Below, in pieces: positions 35,029 through 44,260 of a stretch of DNA of 64,000 nucleotides; position 1 is the stretch's first letter; each line of letters opens with the position of its first letter. The position numbers were made by a program, and so were the translations under genes. The DNA is from Spirosoma sp. KCTC 42546. GTDB lineage: Bacteria; Bacteroidota; Bacteroidia; Cytophagales; Spirosomataceae. The stretch is taken from NCBI RefSeq assembly GCF_006965485.1, contig NZ_CP041360.1:2542001-2606000 (forward strand). Direction: 5' to 3'. Below the pieces are notes generated by a model. It was not told where the DNA came from, ran no database searches, and was given only the letters and a program-made list of their open reading frames with translations.

Positions 35029-35550
35029 ATGACACTCTCGTTTACAGCTTCAACTACAGAGGACCAGTTACGACACTTCAGTTGCCAACTTCCTGAACTG
35101 GAGATTGCATTGGATGTGCTAAGTTCAATCACTTTGAAGGGCGATAAAATTCTTAAAGCCTATATTAGTGATGAAGATGGAAGTATGGAGCTTCCTGCAG
35201 AAGCTTTTGATGGGGAACCATTCACCGATTCGTTGCATCAACTGGCAGAACAATGGCAGATTGCCCTTGGTGAATCCATCGTCTTGGTCTCGCCCGATAA
35301 TAGATGGTATATCGAATTAACCCGTCGGCGAATTAAGCTATATGATGACAGAATTGGTCAGCTTCTGTTGACAATAACCAAGTTAGAGCAGTTTCGTGAA
35401 CGGGTTCATGGGTCTATTACGCAAGGGCCCAGGGAAATAAAAATAATTAATCACTACGACTCGTTACTTATTACTTATCTCCATCAGGTCGATCAGGTCA
35501 AAAATGGTCGGCAATTAGCTCAGGAAAGACTTAGTTATTTACTGGGCTAA
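35029..35550 (+). CDS. Hypothetical cytoplasmic protein
   Basis: 173 residues, no signal or membrane segment. The N-terminal half is mixed alpha/beta (LPELEIALDVLSSITLKGDKIL), the middle a WYIEL...RIKLYDDRIGQ strand-helix, and the C-terminal third helical (DSLLITYLHQVDQVKNGRQLAQERLSYLLG). I recognise no family. It ends 11 bp from the convergent cheB-like gene and lies amid signalling genes. Upstream (34921-34943) AACTTTAGA/TCTAAAGTT forms a 9-bp hairpin after the BatA gene. Confidence 0.6.
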   Translation: MTLSFTASTTEDQLRHFSCQLPELEIALDVLSSITLKGDKILKAYISDEDGSMELPAEAFDGEPFTDSLHQLAEQWQIALGESIVLVSPDNRWYIELTRRRIKLYDDRIGQLLLTITKLEQFRERVHGSITQGPREIKIINHYDSLLITYLHQVDQVKNGRQLAQERLSYLLG

Positions 35551-35561
35551 TTTCTTCGGCT

Positions 35562-36599
35562 CTATACTGACCCTGATTGCATTGGAGTAAACGAGCTTTC
35601 ACTCAATTGCTCCTGCTGGAAAACAAAGGTATGCGCCTGACGTGCCCGCTCACGGGCTTCTCGGGCTTTCTGAAAAAATTGCTCGGCAGCATTCTTGTTG
35701 CCCCCTTCGGCAAACTGTCTGCTGGATTGTTCAAGTAAAATAACCGTTTCTTCCAAGGCGCGAATAGCCTTCCAGAACGATTCTTCCACCACTTTACTCG
35801 TATCAGCCAATAACGAACTGGCCGTAAAGGCGTGACCAGTATGGCAGCGATACCGAATGAGCTTCCCTTCTTTGATACTGACCAGGGCTCCCTGACACTC
35901 GGGGCAGGTCAATGGCGTTAACTCGCCCATGTCTAAAATTCCCATATCGAATGCATTGTCCTGAGCCGCAATATTTACCTCTATTTCCAGCCGTTTCTGC
36001 TCCTCGGGTGAGAGGTTTGGTTTATCTGGAACCGTTTCTCCAATTAAATCACAGAGCAATAAGGCCATCTTGGAGATTGGGAGTGTGTAATCGACATCTA
36101 CATATTCCAGAACGTGGGTTGGCATACTGGCATACAGAGCCTCCTCGGGTTGCTGGATGATGCATATGCCCCCCAGTCGCTTTACCGACCACATACCCGA
36201 TGTACCATCATCGAGCATACCTGTCAGAATCAGGCCAATTACCCGGGGCCCGTACGTATAGGCGGCCGACCGGAACAAGGCATCGATAGACGGACGGAAT
36301 CGGTTTTCTTTTGGTCCTTTTTTTACGATCAGCTGGTCATATTCTACCAGCAAGTGATGATCTGGTGGGGCTACATAAATATGACCCGGCTGGATGAGTT
36401 CCCCATCTTTCGGATGGGATGCCGGTATAGGCCCAGAATGGCTCAGAATATCAGGCAAATAGCTCGGAGAGTGGGGAGATATATGCACCACCACAAAAAC
36501 AGTTGCGTTAAAGTCGGGGGGGAGAGACGCCATTAATTCCTTCAGGGCAAAAACCCCACCAGCCGAAGCTCCAATAACAATAATGTCTCGTTTTGCCAT
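35562..36599 (-). CDS. CheB-type protein-glutamate methylesterase with zinc-binding tail
   Basis: 345 residues. CheB catalytic domain about 1-185 without an N-terminal receiver: S12 in GASAGG, H39 in VVVHISPHSPSYLP, D131 in GMLDDGTSGM. After a linker, a Cys/His module (CPECQG ... RCHTGHAF, about 232-260) and a helical tail with heptad-like pattern (SFWKAIRALEETVILLEQSS). This tail occurs in CheB-like proteins of bacteria with no flagella. Target Glu methyl esters unknown; no MCP or CheA gene is near, so it is likely part of a non-chemotaxis circuit with the divergent CheB-CheR-PAS protein. Confidence 0.88.
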   Translation of the reverse strand: MAKRDIIVIGASAGGVFALKELMASLPPDFNATVFVVVHISPHSPSYLPDILSHSGPIPASHPKDGELIQPGHIYVAPPDHHLLVEYDQLIVKKGPKENRFRPSIDALFRSAAYTYGPRVIGLILTGMLDDGTSGMWSVKRLGGICIIQQPEEALYASMPTHVLEYVDVDYTLPISKMALLLCDLIGETVPDKPNLSPEEQKRLEIEVNIAAQDNAFDMGILDMGELTPLTCPECQGALVSIKEGKLIRYRCHTGHAFTASSLLADTSKVVEESFWKAIRALEETVILLEQSSRQFAEGGNKNAAEQFFQKAREARERARQAHTFVFQQEQLSESSFTPMQSGSV

Positions 36600-36808
36600 A
36601 CATTTATCTAACCTAGAACCACTTTCACTAAGCCACGAATAGTGGAAGTTTCTTGCAACAATATGTAAAATTAGGCAACAATAATAGGCTGATTTTCAGG
36701 GCAGAATCTAACAGATAATACGCCCGTTTAGCTGGCTTTCCACGCCTGATTACTTAACTAAAGTTGTACTATTTAGTTAGTTAATTAGCGGCAAGCCATA
36801 TCTTTATA

Positions 36809-36830
36809 GGACGTTCGAATCCTGCCGACT
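36809..36830 (+). other. tRNA T-arm-like fragment (weak)
   Basis: ACGTTCGAATCCTGCCGACT resembles the T-loop and 3' acceptor part of a tRNA, and GCGGCA at 36789 can pair with the TGCCG within it. D and anticodon arms are absent and the T-stem does not pair properly, so it is not a tRNA; it may be a relic or attachment-site trace, or chance. Confidence 0.15.
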
Positions 36831-36884
36831 GTGGTTATAAAGTAAACCGGTACCCTGCCCGTTGGTTTAGTAAAGCCGTAAAAA

Positions 36885-39800
36885 ATGCCTAAGAAAAAAT
36901 CATCTTCTGACCAGTCGGAATCAACGTCTTCCGCCATTGTTCCTATTGTTGCCATTGGGGCATCGGCAGGGGGAATGGAAGCCATGACAGAGTTATTGGA
37001 ACATCTGTCGCCAATGACTGGACTGGCGTATGTTTATATTCAACACCTTGATTCGAATTTCGATAGTCAGCTTGCCAGCATTCTGGGACGTGCAACCACC
37101 ATGCCTGTCAGGCAGGCCAAACATCTCATGCGAATTGAGCCTGATCATGTGTACGTTATACCGCCTAACCAGGATATAGAGGTTGTAGACGGTTTATTGA
37201 CACTCCAGCCACGCCAGTCGAATGGGTCGCCACATATGCCCATCGATCGGTTCTTTATTGCCCTGGCCGACCGGCAGAAGGAAGGATCTATTGGCGTTTT
37301 ATTATCCGGAATGGCTAACGATGGAACGCTGGGGCTAAGGGCTATTAAAGTGGCAGGAGGGATTACGTTTGCGCAGGACGAAACGGCACGGTTTCAGAGT
37401 ATGCCCAAATCGGCAATTTCCGAAAATGTGGTAGACCGGGTGCTTTCTCCCATTGAAATTGCTCATGAACTGGAATTGCTGAGTGGCAAGCCTGAGCTGT
37501 TTCGGCAGACGGAACAGGCTGATGTATCGGAAGATGACGAAACCGACGAAGATATAAAGGCGGTCATTTTATTGCTTCGTAGGGCAGTTGGGGTTGATTT
37601 TGGGAATTATAAAATTACAACCATTCGTCGGCGTATTATCCGGCGAATGCTGCTTTTTAAGCTTGAAACACTAAAAGCGTACGCTAACTATATAAAACAG
37701 CATCCGGATGAAATGGAACTGCTGTACAATGATCTGCTAATCAATGTAACTACGTTTTTTCGCGATCCGGAAACGATGGACTACCTCCTAAAAGTCCTGT
37801 TTCCCCGGATTATCAAAGAAAAGGGGGCTCGCGAGCCAATCCGAATTTGGGTGCCTGCCTGTTCAACAGGGCAGGAAGCCTATTCACTAGCTATCCTGTT
37901 GATCGAAGCCCTGGGCGATATGGCGTCGAGCATGACGATTCAGGTATTCGCAACTGACTTGAGCGAAGCTGCGGTAGCCAAGGCCCGGATGGGTAGCTAT
38001 ACAAAAAGTGAGGTCATGGATGTATCGGCCCGGCGGCTACAGCGGTTCTTTACCAAAACGGATGATCACTATCGTATAAACCGAGCCGTTCGTGATTTGT
38101 GCGTATTTGCGCCCCACAATCTGCTAAAAGACCCGCCATTTTCGCGCCTTGATTTTGTTAGTTGCCGTAATCTGCTGATTTATCTGGGAAGCACCTATCA
38201 GCGAAAGGCGATCTCCCTGTTCCATTATGGACTAAATCCAAACGGCTATCTGCTGCTCGGTAAATCCGAAACGGTGGGTAGTTTGACTACGCTGTTCGCT
38301 CAGGTAGAAAAAAACTATAAAATCTACATCCGAAAAAACGACGTAGTCAGCCGGGCATCCTTTGAGATGAGTCCCCGACTCGGATTTGATCGGTTGAATC
38401 CAGATAATCCGGAGCCCGATCACAAAGGAGAACGGTTCAGTGGGTCCGATGCACCAAAGCGGTCTGAACCGGCTTCTGAGGCAGGTTTCCCGGTTAATGA
38501 TCTGGAAAAAACAATCGATGATTTACTCCTTCGCCATTATGTGCCTGCCAGTGTAGTGGTCAACGACGATCTGGATATCCTGCGATTTAGAGGGTCAACC
38601 AGTACATTTCTTGAACCTTCAACAGGGAAAGCCAGTCTGAACCTGTTGAAAATGGCCCGTCCCTCGCTGGTATTCGAACTACGTAACACAGTTCATAAAG
38701 CCCGAAAAGCTGGCCAGCCTGTACGCAAAACGGGACTAGAGGTGAAAATTAAAGACAAAGTGCATCAGGTGGCCATTGAAGTGGTTCCGCTTCGGACGGA
38801 TACTGAGGAGCGGCTGTATCTGGTTCTTTTTGAAGAGGTGGAAGCAGCCGGGAGCGTAGGGACAGACCTGGCTGAGAAACGCAATCGCCGGATTAAGCAA
38901 CTGGAAGAAGAACTGGCTACGCTGCGCGAAGATATGCGCTCGATTGTGGAGGAACAGGAAGCTAGCAACGAGGAACTCCAATCGGCCAATGAGGAAATCA
39001 TTAGCAGCAATGAGGAGTTGCAGAGCATCAATGAAGAACTCGAAACCAGCAAAGAGGAAATTGAATCGACAAACGAAGAATTACTGACCATTAACCAGGA
39101 GTTGCAGGTTCGAAATGACCAGTTGTCGGAGGCCAATGAGTTTTCGGAGGTCATCTTTGCGACCATCCGGGAAGCTACCCTGGTGCTTGATGAAGACCTT
39201 CGGGTAAAGAGTGCCAACAAGACATTTTATAAATTATTCCGGGTAGATGAAGACCAAACCCAGGGGCGGCTTATTTACGAACTGGGCAACCGCCAGTGGG
39301 ACATTCCTGCCCTGCGATTGTTGCTGTCTGATGTGATCCGACATAATGTTCAGGTCGATTCGTTTGAAGTGACCCATACCTTCACCGATATAGGGGAGAA
39401 AGTATTGCTGGTAAATGCCCGCCGGATTGTTCGGAACCAGGAAGCTATTTTGTTGGCTATTGAAGATATAACCGAACATCGCCGGGCCCAACGCCTGCTG
39501 GCCGAGCGCGAAGCCTGGCTCCATAATCTGGTTGAAAATGCGCCTGTACTAATCTGGGTGTCGGATGCCAATGGCCAGTACACATTCTTCAACAAAGCCT
39601 GGATCAACTTTACGGGCCATTCGTTAGCTGACTCTATAAAACAGGGTTGGGAAAAAGAAATACATCCCGACGACCAGCAATCGTATTTAGCTATTTACAA
39701 AAGTGCATTTGAAAAACGGTTGCCCTTTCAGCTTGAATTTCGGCTGAAACAGTACAATACTGAGTATAAATGGGTATTACTGAACGCCAGTCCCATGTTT

Positions 39801-39932
39801 TTACCAACTACGCTGGAGAACCATGCGTCCATTGAGGTGGGAGATTCTACAGGTATGGATTCATCCAGTGGTATATTCAATGGCTATATTGTTACCTGTG
39901 CTGAAATTGACAATCATAAAACACTACTTTAG
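36885..39932 (+). CDS. CheB-CheR fusion with coiled coil and two PAS domains
   Basis: 1015 residues. CheB domain about 18-205 (S27 in GASAGGME; YIQHLDSN for the His; GMANDGTLGL for the Asp). CheR methyltransferase about 225-480 (NVTTFFRDPE, IWVPACSTGQEAYSLAILL for AdoMet, FSRLDFVSCRNLLIYL). Then a region resembling a degenerate PAS, a long coiled coil rich in SNEEL/ESTNEEL repeats (about 665-745), and two PAS domains (about 750-865, 880-1000). No histidine-kinase domain follows, unlike many relatives that end in HisKA-HATPase. So it both adds and removes methyl groups and senses ligand, with output unknown. Divergent cheB and a nearby receiver protein are likely partners. Confidence 0.92.
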   Translation: MPKKKSSSDQSESTSSAIVPIVAIGASAGGMEAMTELLEHLSPMTGLAYVYIQHLDSNFDSQLASILGRATTMPVRQAKHLMRIEPDHVYVIPPNQDIEVVDGLLTLQPRQSNGSPHMPIDRFFIALADRQKEGSIGVLLSGMANDGTLGLRAIKVAGGITFAQDETARFQSMPKSAISENVVDRVLSPIEIAHELELLSGKPELFRQTEQADVSEDDETDEDIKAVILLLRRAVGVDFGNYKITTIRRRIIRRMLLFKLETLKAYANYIKQHPDEMELLYNDLLINVTTFFRDPETMDYLLKVLFPRIIKEKGAREPIRIWVPACSTGQEAYSLAILLIEALGDMASSMTIQVFATDLSEAAVAKARMGSYTKSEVMDVSARRLQRFFTKTDDHYRINRAVRDLCVFAPHNLLKDPPFSRLDFVSCRNLLIYLGSTYQRKAISLFHYGLNPNGYLLLGKSETVGSLTTLFAQVEKNYKIYIRKNDVVSRASFEMSPRLGFDRLNPDNPEPDHKGERFSGSDAPKRSEPASEAGFPVNDLEKTIDDLLLRHYVPASVVVNDDLDILRFRGSTSTFLEPSTGKASLNLLKMARPSLVFELRNTVHKARKAGQPVRKTGLEVKIKDKVHQVAIEVVPLRTDTEERLYLVLFEEVEAAGSVGTDLAEKRNRRIKQLEEELATLREDMRSIVEEQEASNEELQSANEEIISSNEELQSINEELETSKEEIESTNEELLTINQELQVRNDQLSEANEFSEVIFATIREATLVLDEDLRVKSANKTFYKLFRVDEDQTQGRLIYELGNRQWDIPALRLLLSDVIRHNVQVDSFEVTHTFTDIGEKVLLVNARRIVRNQEAILLAIEDITEHRRAQRLLAEREAWLHNLVENAPVLIWVSDANGQYTFFNKAWINFTGHSLADSIKQGWEKEIHPDDQQSYLAIYKSAFEKRLPFQLEFRLKQYNTEYKWVLLNASPMFLPTTLENHASIEVGDSTGMDSSSGIFNGYIVTCAEIDNHKTLL

Positions 39933-40047
39933 GTATTAGACTTCCAGGCTCAGTAGGGGATTAAAAGGTGTTTGAAACTAGCGCATTGGTATTGCATGCC
40001 CAGCGGGAGTTAACCAACAAGAAGGTTGATGCTTCCAATGGAGGTTG

Positions 40048-40095
40048 GTTACTGGTTATTCGTTATTAGCCATCTAATAACGAATAACCAGTAAC
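40048..40095. repeat. Perfect 21-bp inverted repeat
   Basis: Arms 40048-40068 and 40075-40095 are perfectly complementary with a 6-nt loop; words GTTACTGGTTATTCG. It lies between the convergent CheB-CheR gene and receiver gene and can terminate both. Confidence 0.9.
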
Positions 40096-40108
40096 TAATA
40101 ACTAACAA

Positions 40109-40573
40109 TCAGGCATACTTGGGCAAGGTAACAGCCTCCCACCAATAGTGGCGGAATGAAGCAATACAATCGAGCCATTTTTCGTACCCCATAGGCTTAA
40201 CAATGTACGAGTTACTTCGGAGGGAGTAGGATTCACTAATATCTTCAGGATCGCTGGATTGGCTTAGGATAACAACGGGTATTTCCCGGAACAGGTAATG
40301 CGCCTTAATCATTTCTAACAGTTGCCAGCCCATTTGCCGCTGGGGTAAGTATAAATCCAGTAAAATGAGTTTTGGCAATTCGCGTACATCGGCTTTACAG
40401 GCTTCCAGATACATGATTGCCTGAGCAGGTTCCTGCATCCAGATAGCCTCCACTTCAGGAAAACGCTGTAGTAATGCCCAATGAATAATGAACCATTGAT
40501 CGGCATTATCTTCAACTACTAAGATGGTTGCCTTTCGAAATTTACGCGATGATGAAGTAGTCAAATTGGTCAT
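40109..40573 (-). CDS. Single-domain response regulator
   Basis: 154 residues, one CheY-like receiver and no output domain. Acidic pair E21-D22 in VVEDNADQW, phosphoacceptor D73 in LLDLYLP, Thr/Ser VVILSQSSDPED, Lys in YIVKPMGYEKW. This resembles Rcp1-type receivers paired with phytochrome-like or PAS kinases. Next to a CheB-CheR-PAS protein without kinase domain, it must receive phosphate from a kinase elsewhere. The 287 bp upstream to the next gene hold no other gene I can support. Confidence 0.9.
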   Translation of the reverse strand: MTNLTTSSSRKFRKATILVVEDNADQWFIIHWALLQRFPEVEAIWMQEPAQAIMYLEACKADVRELPKLILLDLYLPQRQMGWQLLEMIKAHYLFREIPVVILSQSSDPEDISESYSLRSNSYIVKPMGYEKWLDCIASFRHYWWEAVTLPKYA

Positions 40574-40860
40574 AAACGAGTGGGATAAAGAGTACTGTAA
40601 AAATACAAAATGCTCTCGTTTTTAATCAAATGTATGTTGTTTTTTTGTTATATGAAGAGGCCGGATAGTAGGCTGGCTTTCCCTGTTCTGAACGCCAATA
40701 GCTGATACTGTTCCGGAGTTAACCGGCTATTGATTTGCTGCTGTCAGCTTAAGTGTGAACGAAAAATAGGGGTGATTATAAACCAATTTCGTACTCACAG
40801 GTTTAACTAACTGATTGATCCCCTGATTTTTGTTGACAATCGGGATGCGCTGAGATACCT

Positions 40861-41223
40861 ATGGGAAAACGATCATTTTATATAGATAAAGGAGCTTATG
40901 CCAATCTCCTTGCTGGTATAGGCAGCCTACACACTACAGAACGAAAGGGGAATCTATCCGATTTTCAGGTATATGCTGACAATACATGGCTAGCCGATAC
41001 CGTGATTATTGAGCAACTGACCCGCTCGCAGGGAGAGTGGCAGGTTGAGTTGTTGTTTGCTTCGATTCATAATCCGCTTAAATTTTTAAAGCAACGCATG
41101 ATCGCTAATTCCTGCCCTGAATGGGCAGCTCAACTGGCGCACGTTAGGCGTAAACTGGCAGCCAATGATCGGCGGAGGGACATAACCATGTCAATCGGGC
41201 AGATGAATATCTGTTCGAATTGA
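40861..41223 (+). CDS. Hypothetical small cytoplasmic protein
   Basis: 120 residues with no signal or membrane segment. Mixed composition; middle WLADTVIIEQLTRSQGEWQVELLFASIHNP suggests two beta-strands and helix, C-terminus basic (HVRRKLAANDRRRD). No family recognised. Short, but its codon use matches neighbours and it fills the space before the bifunctional nuclease gene, 110 bp away. Confidence 0.45.
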   Translation: MGKRSFYIDKGAYANLLAGIGSLHTTERKGNLSDFQVYADNTWLADTVIIEQLTRSQGEWQVELLFASIHNPLKFLKQRMIANSCPEWAAQLAHVRRKLAANDRRRDITMSIGQMNICSN

Positions 41224-41333
41224 GACTTGGAAATGGCTAAAATACTACTAGGTCAGTATATTAACAAGAGTAACGGCTTTGACCCTGGAGTTAATGCTGG
41301 ATGTGTGTTCGTTTAGTCAATGAAACCAATCAG

Positions 41334-41882
41334 ATGGAAGCGATTGAACTTACTATTGTGGCCCTGTCAGAAAGCCTGTCACAACCGGGTAACTACGCGC
41401 TTATTCTGGAAGATATGGTCAGTCAACGTCGTGTTCCGCTGATTATTGGTCCTGCTGAAGCTCGGGCTATTGCTATGGCAATAGAGAAAATGACTCCCTA
41501 TCGACCGCAAACCCACGATCTGTTTTTTCAGACACTCGAACGCCTGAACACGCATCCAACGAGCGTTGAGATTCATCGGGTTGGCGAAAACAGTGTATTC
41601 TTTGCCTATCTACACCTCAATACCCCATCTGGGCCAGTAAGTATTGATGCCCGACCTTCCGACGCCATTGCATTAGCGGTCCGGGCGGGCTGTTCGATCT
41701 TTATGAACAAAACGGTTCTGGATATAAGTGGCTACTATCCCGACGATACTGCCCGCGCCCTGGATGGCTTTTACGCAGCTTGTACCCTCACCGAACTCGA
41801 CGATTTGCTCGATAATACCCTGAAAAAAGAAGATTACGAGAGCGCAGCCCTTGTGCGTGACGCCATTGAGCGTCGAAAATAA
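41334..41882 (+). CDS. Bifunctional nuclease family protein (DUF151) with UvrB/C motif
   Basis: 182 residues from ATG 41334, since the family opening is MEAIELTIVALSES; an ATG at 41301 would add 11 residues. DUF151/BFN domain: YALILEDMVSQRRVPLIIGPAEARAIAMAIE, RPQTHDLF, VDARPSDAIALAVRAGCSIFM. The C-terminal KKEDYESAALVRDAIERRK is a UVR (UvrB/UvrC-interaction) motif, standard for Bacteroidota members. Proposed DNase/RNase activity comes from plant and mycobacterial relatives. Monocistronic as far as can be seen. Confidence 0.88.
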   Translation: MEAIELTIVALSESLSQPGNYALILEDMVSQRRVPLIIGPAEARAIAMAIEKMTPYRPQTHDLFFQTLERLNTHPTSVEIHRVGENSVFFAYLHLNTPSGPVSIDARPSDAIALAVRAGCSIFMNKTVLDISGYYPDDTARALDGFYAACTLTELDDLLDNTLKKEDYESAALVRDAIERRK

Positions 41883-42430
41883 GCCATAGACTAGACTACC
41901 CTTCACATTCGTTTGCCATCGTGGCCCCATATTCTTAGCGTAGGAATATTGGATTTACCCAATTTTACGTATTTTGGTAACAAGATTTGTTATCGAATGC
42001 TTTTCTTTGCCCAATTATTGCCTTGCCGTTTACATGTCGCCTGATCAAAAGGCTACTAGTAAAAAGCCCTTTAGGAGGCATAAAGGCACGTTATAGCACA
42101 ATGAACCTATAGAAAGCTGCTGATAACGAGGTAAGTATCGCTGGATTTATGCGACTATCAGCCTTATCAGTTCTATATTTTATAGTGACCAATAGTTTAT
42201 ATTTGGTGATGTATTGCTACTGTAGTGACTAGCGTATTTGGGTGGACGTGTATTGACGGTAGGTCAATGAAACCAGAATAGGATAGTTTTTAACTAGTCT
42301 GAGTTCGATTTTTTGGCGAGGGGAAGAGCGGTATTTGTGAATAGAGGAGCTATTAAAACGAAATCAGGCGGTATTCGTAATTCAACTTAGAACCCATAAA
42401 TGATGTTTTATAAATTTGATCCTCTTACGT
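41883..42430. other. 547-bp gene-free region upstream of an orphan ECF sigma gene
   Basis: AT-rich, no supported gene. A perfect -7 word TATATTTG lies at 42198-42205 without a good -33; TAGTGAC occurs twice around it (42183, 42223). The sigma gene may have a long leader or several promoters. Confidence 0.4.
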
Positions 42431-43003
42431 ATGCTAACTTTATTCACCGATGAAGAAGTAATTCTCCAATTCTCAGACAGCCACCCCAGGCAATGCTTCG
42501 AAACCCTGTATAAGCGGTATTTCGGCAAAGTGTATCGTCGCTGTTTGTCCATGACCCGAGATCATGAACTCGCTCAGGACTTTGCCCACGACATCTTTCT
42601 GAAGGTGTTTGCTAAACTGGACGCTTTTCAGCAACGATCTAGTTTTTCGACCTGGCTTTATGCCATTTCGTACAACTACTGTTCAGACCAGCTTCGACTC
42701 GCGAAGCGGCTTAAGTTTGATTCACTGGACAATCTGTTGAAACAGGATATACCTGATTCGGATTTTGCTCAGTTACACGAAGAGAAGCTCCAACTGGTGA
42801 GGGATGCACTGGCACAACTGACAATGAATGAGCAGGCATTACTTCACTTGAAGTATGAAGATGGCTTAACGGTTAATGAAATTGCAGGGTTGTATAGTCT
42901 TAAGGATTGTACTGTGAAAATGCGGCTCAAACGAAGTCGGGATAGAATGCATAAATGGTGTACTCAGCAGTATGCCTATCCTTCCATACCCACGTATTCA
43001 TAA
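42431..43003 (+). CDS. Orphan ECF-type sigma factor
   Basis: 190 residues from ATG 42431 (a TTG five codons upstream is in frame). Region 2: FETLYKRYFGKVYRRCLSMTRD, AQDFAHDIFLKVFAKLDAF, SSFSTWLYAISYNYCSDQLR; region 4: LTMNEQALLHLKYEDGLTVNEIAGLYSLKDCTVKMRLKRSRDR. No FecR or other anti-sigma follows; a terminator closes the gene 29 bp downstream, so control must come from elsewhere or from its long upstream region. Confidence 0.9.
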   Translation: MLTLFTDEEVILQFSDSHPRQCFETLYKRYFGKVYRRCLSMTRDHELAQDFAHDIFLKVFAKLDAFQQRSSFSTWLYAISYNYCSDQLRLAKRLKFDSLDNLLKQDIPDSDFAQLHEEKLQLVRDALAQLTMNEQALLHLKYEDGLTVNEIAGLYSLKDCTVKMRLKRSRDRMHKWCTQQYAYPSIPTYS

Positions 43004-43031
43004 TAGCCAAGACGTTGGCATTTTCAATCAC

Positions 43032-43066
43032 AAAGCCCGCTATGACACTTCATGGCGGGCTTTTGT
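43032..43066 (+). terminator. Intrinsic terminator after the orphan sigma gene
   Basis: AAAGCCCGC (43032-43040) and GCGGGCTTT (43055-43063), perfect 9-bp stem extended by ATG/CAT inside, 14-nt loop, ending TTTTG. Confidence 0.85.
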
Positions 43067-43132
43067 CGGTTCATCGCCCGAATGGTTGATGTTAACTGCT
43101 CCGTCAACTACTTTTGACCCACTAGAGAATGA

Positions 43133-44260
43133 ATGTTGATGCGGTGTGCCAGCCCAAAGGACGGCCGCAACCTGCTATATTTACAAAGACGAAATCAACC
43201 TCAACGGGCTTTGAAGACCTTTAATGACCGGCCGTTACGAATTTTTGGTCCACTCACCCTGTTTGTAGTTGGAACCGTATTTTTTCGCCTGAACTGGTAC
43301 TTTGAGCAACCCTTCAGCAGCGTACTCCGAACCGATCTGATTGCCCTTAGTGCGGGATACTTTTGTTGGAATCTGGCCCGCTGGGTGGTGCTTTCCTTAC
43401 AAAAATACTATCCAGGTCTGGCCAATACCCGCCGTCGTCTGCAGTGGATGGTGCTGGCCCTTCCCGTGTTGGTCAATATTGGCTGGCTTGTCCGGCAGGT
43501 AGCTCACATCGCTTTCAACGGGTTAACTACATTCGATACGACACTGCCTGCCTATACCTACTCACTAGGTATTCAGCTATTTTACCATGCTATCTATTTT
43601 GTTATTTACGAAGGCAGTTATGTGCTACTAGCCTGGCAGCAGGCTTATGAGCGAAACGAACGACTCAAAAAACGAAAGCTTCAACTTCAGCTCGATACCC
43701 TGAAAAGCCAGATCAACCCGCACTTTCTGTTCAATAGCCTCAACTCGCTCTCCTCGCTGATTTACGACAATCCCGGTCAGGCCGAAAATGTTGTGGATGA
43801 AATCAGTAGTGTGTACCGGTATTTGCTACGTGCCAATGATGGGGAATTAACAACTCTTGGCCGGGAGTTGCAGTTTATTCAGTCCTATTTTCACCTGTTG
43901 AAAACCCGTTACGGGGCATGCCTTGATTTGCGGATTTCTGTTCAGGAAGCACAGCTGGAAATGAAGCTTCCGGCACTAACCCTCCAGCTGCTGCTGGAAA
44001 ATGCTGTTAAACACAACATTATGTTGCCCGAACGACCGCTCCGGGTGGTTATAGAGACCCAGGAACAGTGGTTAATTGTGCGCAATAACTTGCAGCGGAA
44101 GAGTACCCCTGTACTGTCCAATCGGATTGGGTTGACCAACATCGCGACCAAATACCGATTACTGGGTGAAGGCGATCTATCTATTCTGGAAGCGGATGGA
44201 CAGTTTGTGGTGACTTTACCCTTACTGGCTCATCAATATGAAATGCCGGTTCGTTCATGA
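43133..44260 (+). CDS. LytS/YpdA-type sensor histidine kinase, first of a tandem pair
   Basis: Up to 375 residues. Four hydrophobic segments (about 40-55, 66-90, 105-130, 145-168), then a His_kinase (PF06580-type) domain with H197 in NPHFLFNSLNSLSSL, an N-box ENAVKHN and a G-box-like RIGLTNIATKYRLL. The paralogue next door starts at a point equal to residue 27 here, where a TTG (43211) offers an alternative start; the first 26 residues may therefore be untranslated. Such kinases signal to LytTR-type response regulators; none is adjacent. Overlaps the second kinase gene by 4 bases. Confidence 0.88.
   Translation: MLMRCASPKDGRNLLYLQRRNQPQRALKTFNDRPLRIFGPLTLFVVGTVFFRLNWYFEQPFSSVLRTDLIALSAGYFCWNLARWVVLSLQKYYPGLANTRRRLQWMVLALPVLVNIGWLVRQVAHIAFNGLTTFDTTLPAYTYSLGIQLFYHAIYFVIYEGSYVLLAWQQAYERNERLKKRKLQLQLDTLKSQINPHFLFNSLNSLSSLIYDNPGQAENVVDEISSVYRYLLRANDGELTTLGRELQFIQSYFHLLKTRYGACLDLRISVQEAQLEMKLPALTLQLLLENAVKHNIMLPERPLRVVIETQEQWLIVRNNLQRKSTPVLSNRIGLTNIATKYRLLGEGDLSILEADGQFVVTLPLLAHQYEMPVRS

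Noticed and set aside
36789..36830. Possible tRNA gene
   Set aside because: Only a T-loop-like word and a short acceptor-like pairing; no anticodon or D arm, total length too short. Kept only as a weak note.
41673..41930. 85-codon antisense frame over the bifunctional nuclease gene
   Set aside because: Fully overlaps a well-supported gene and has no features of its own.
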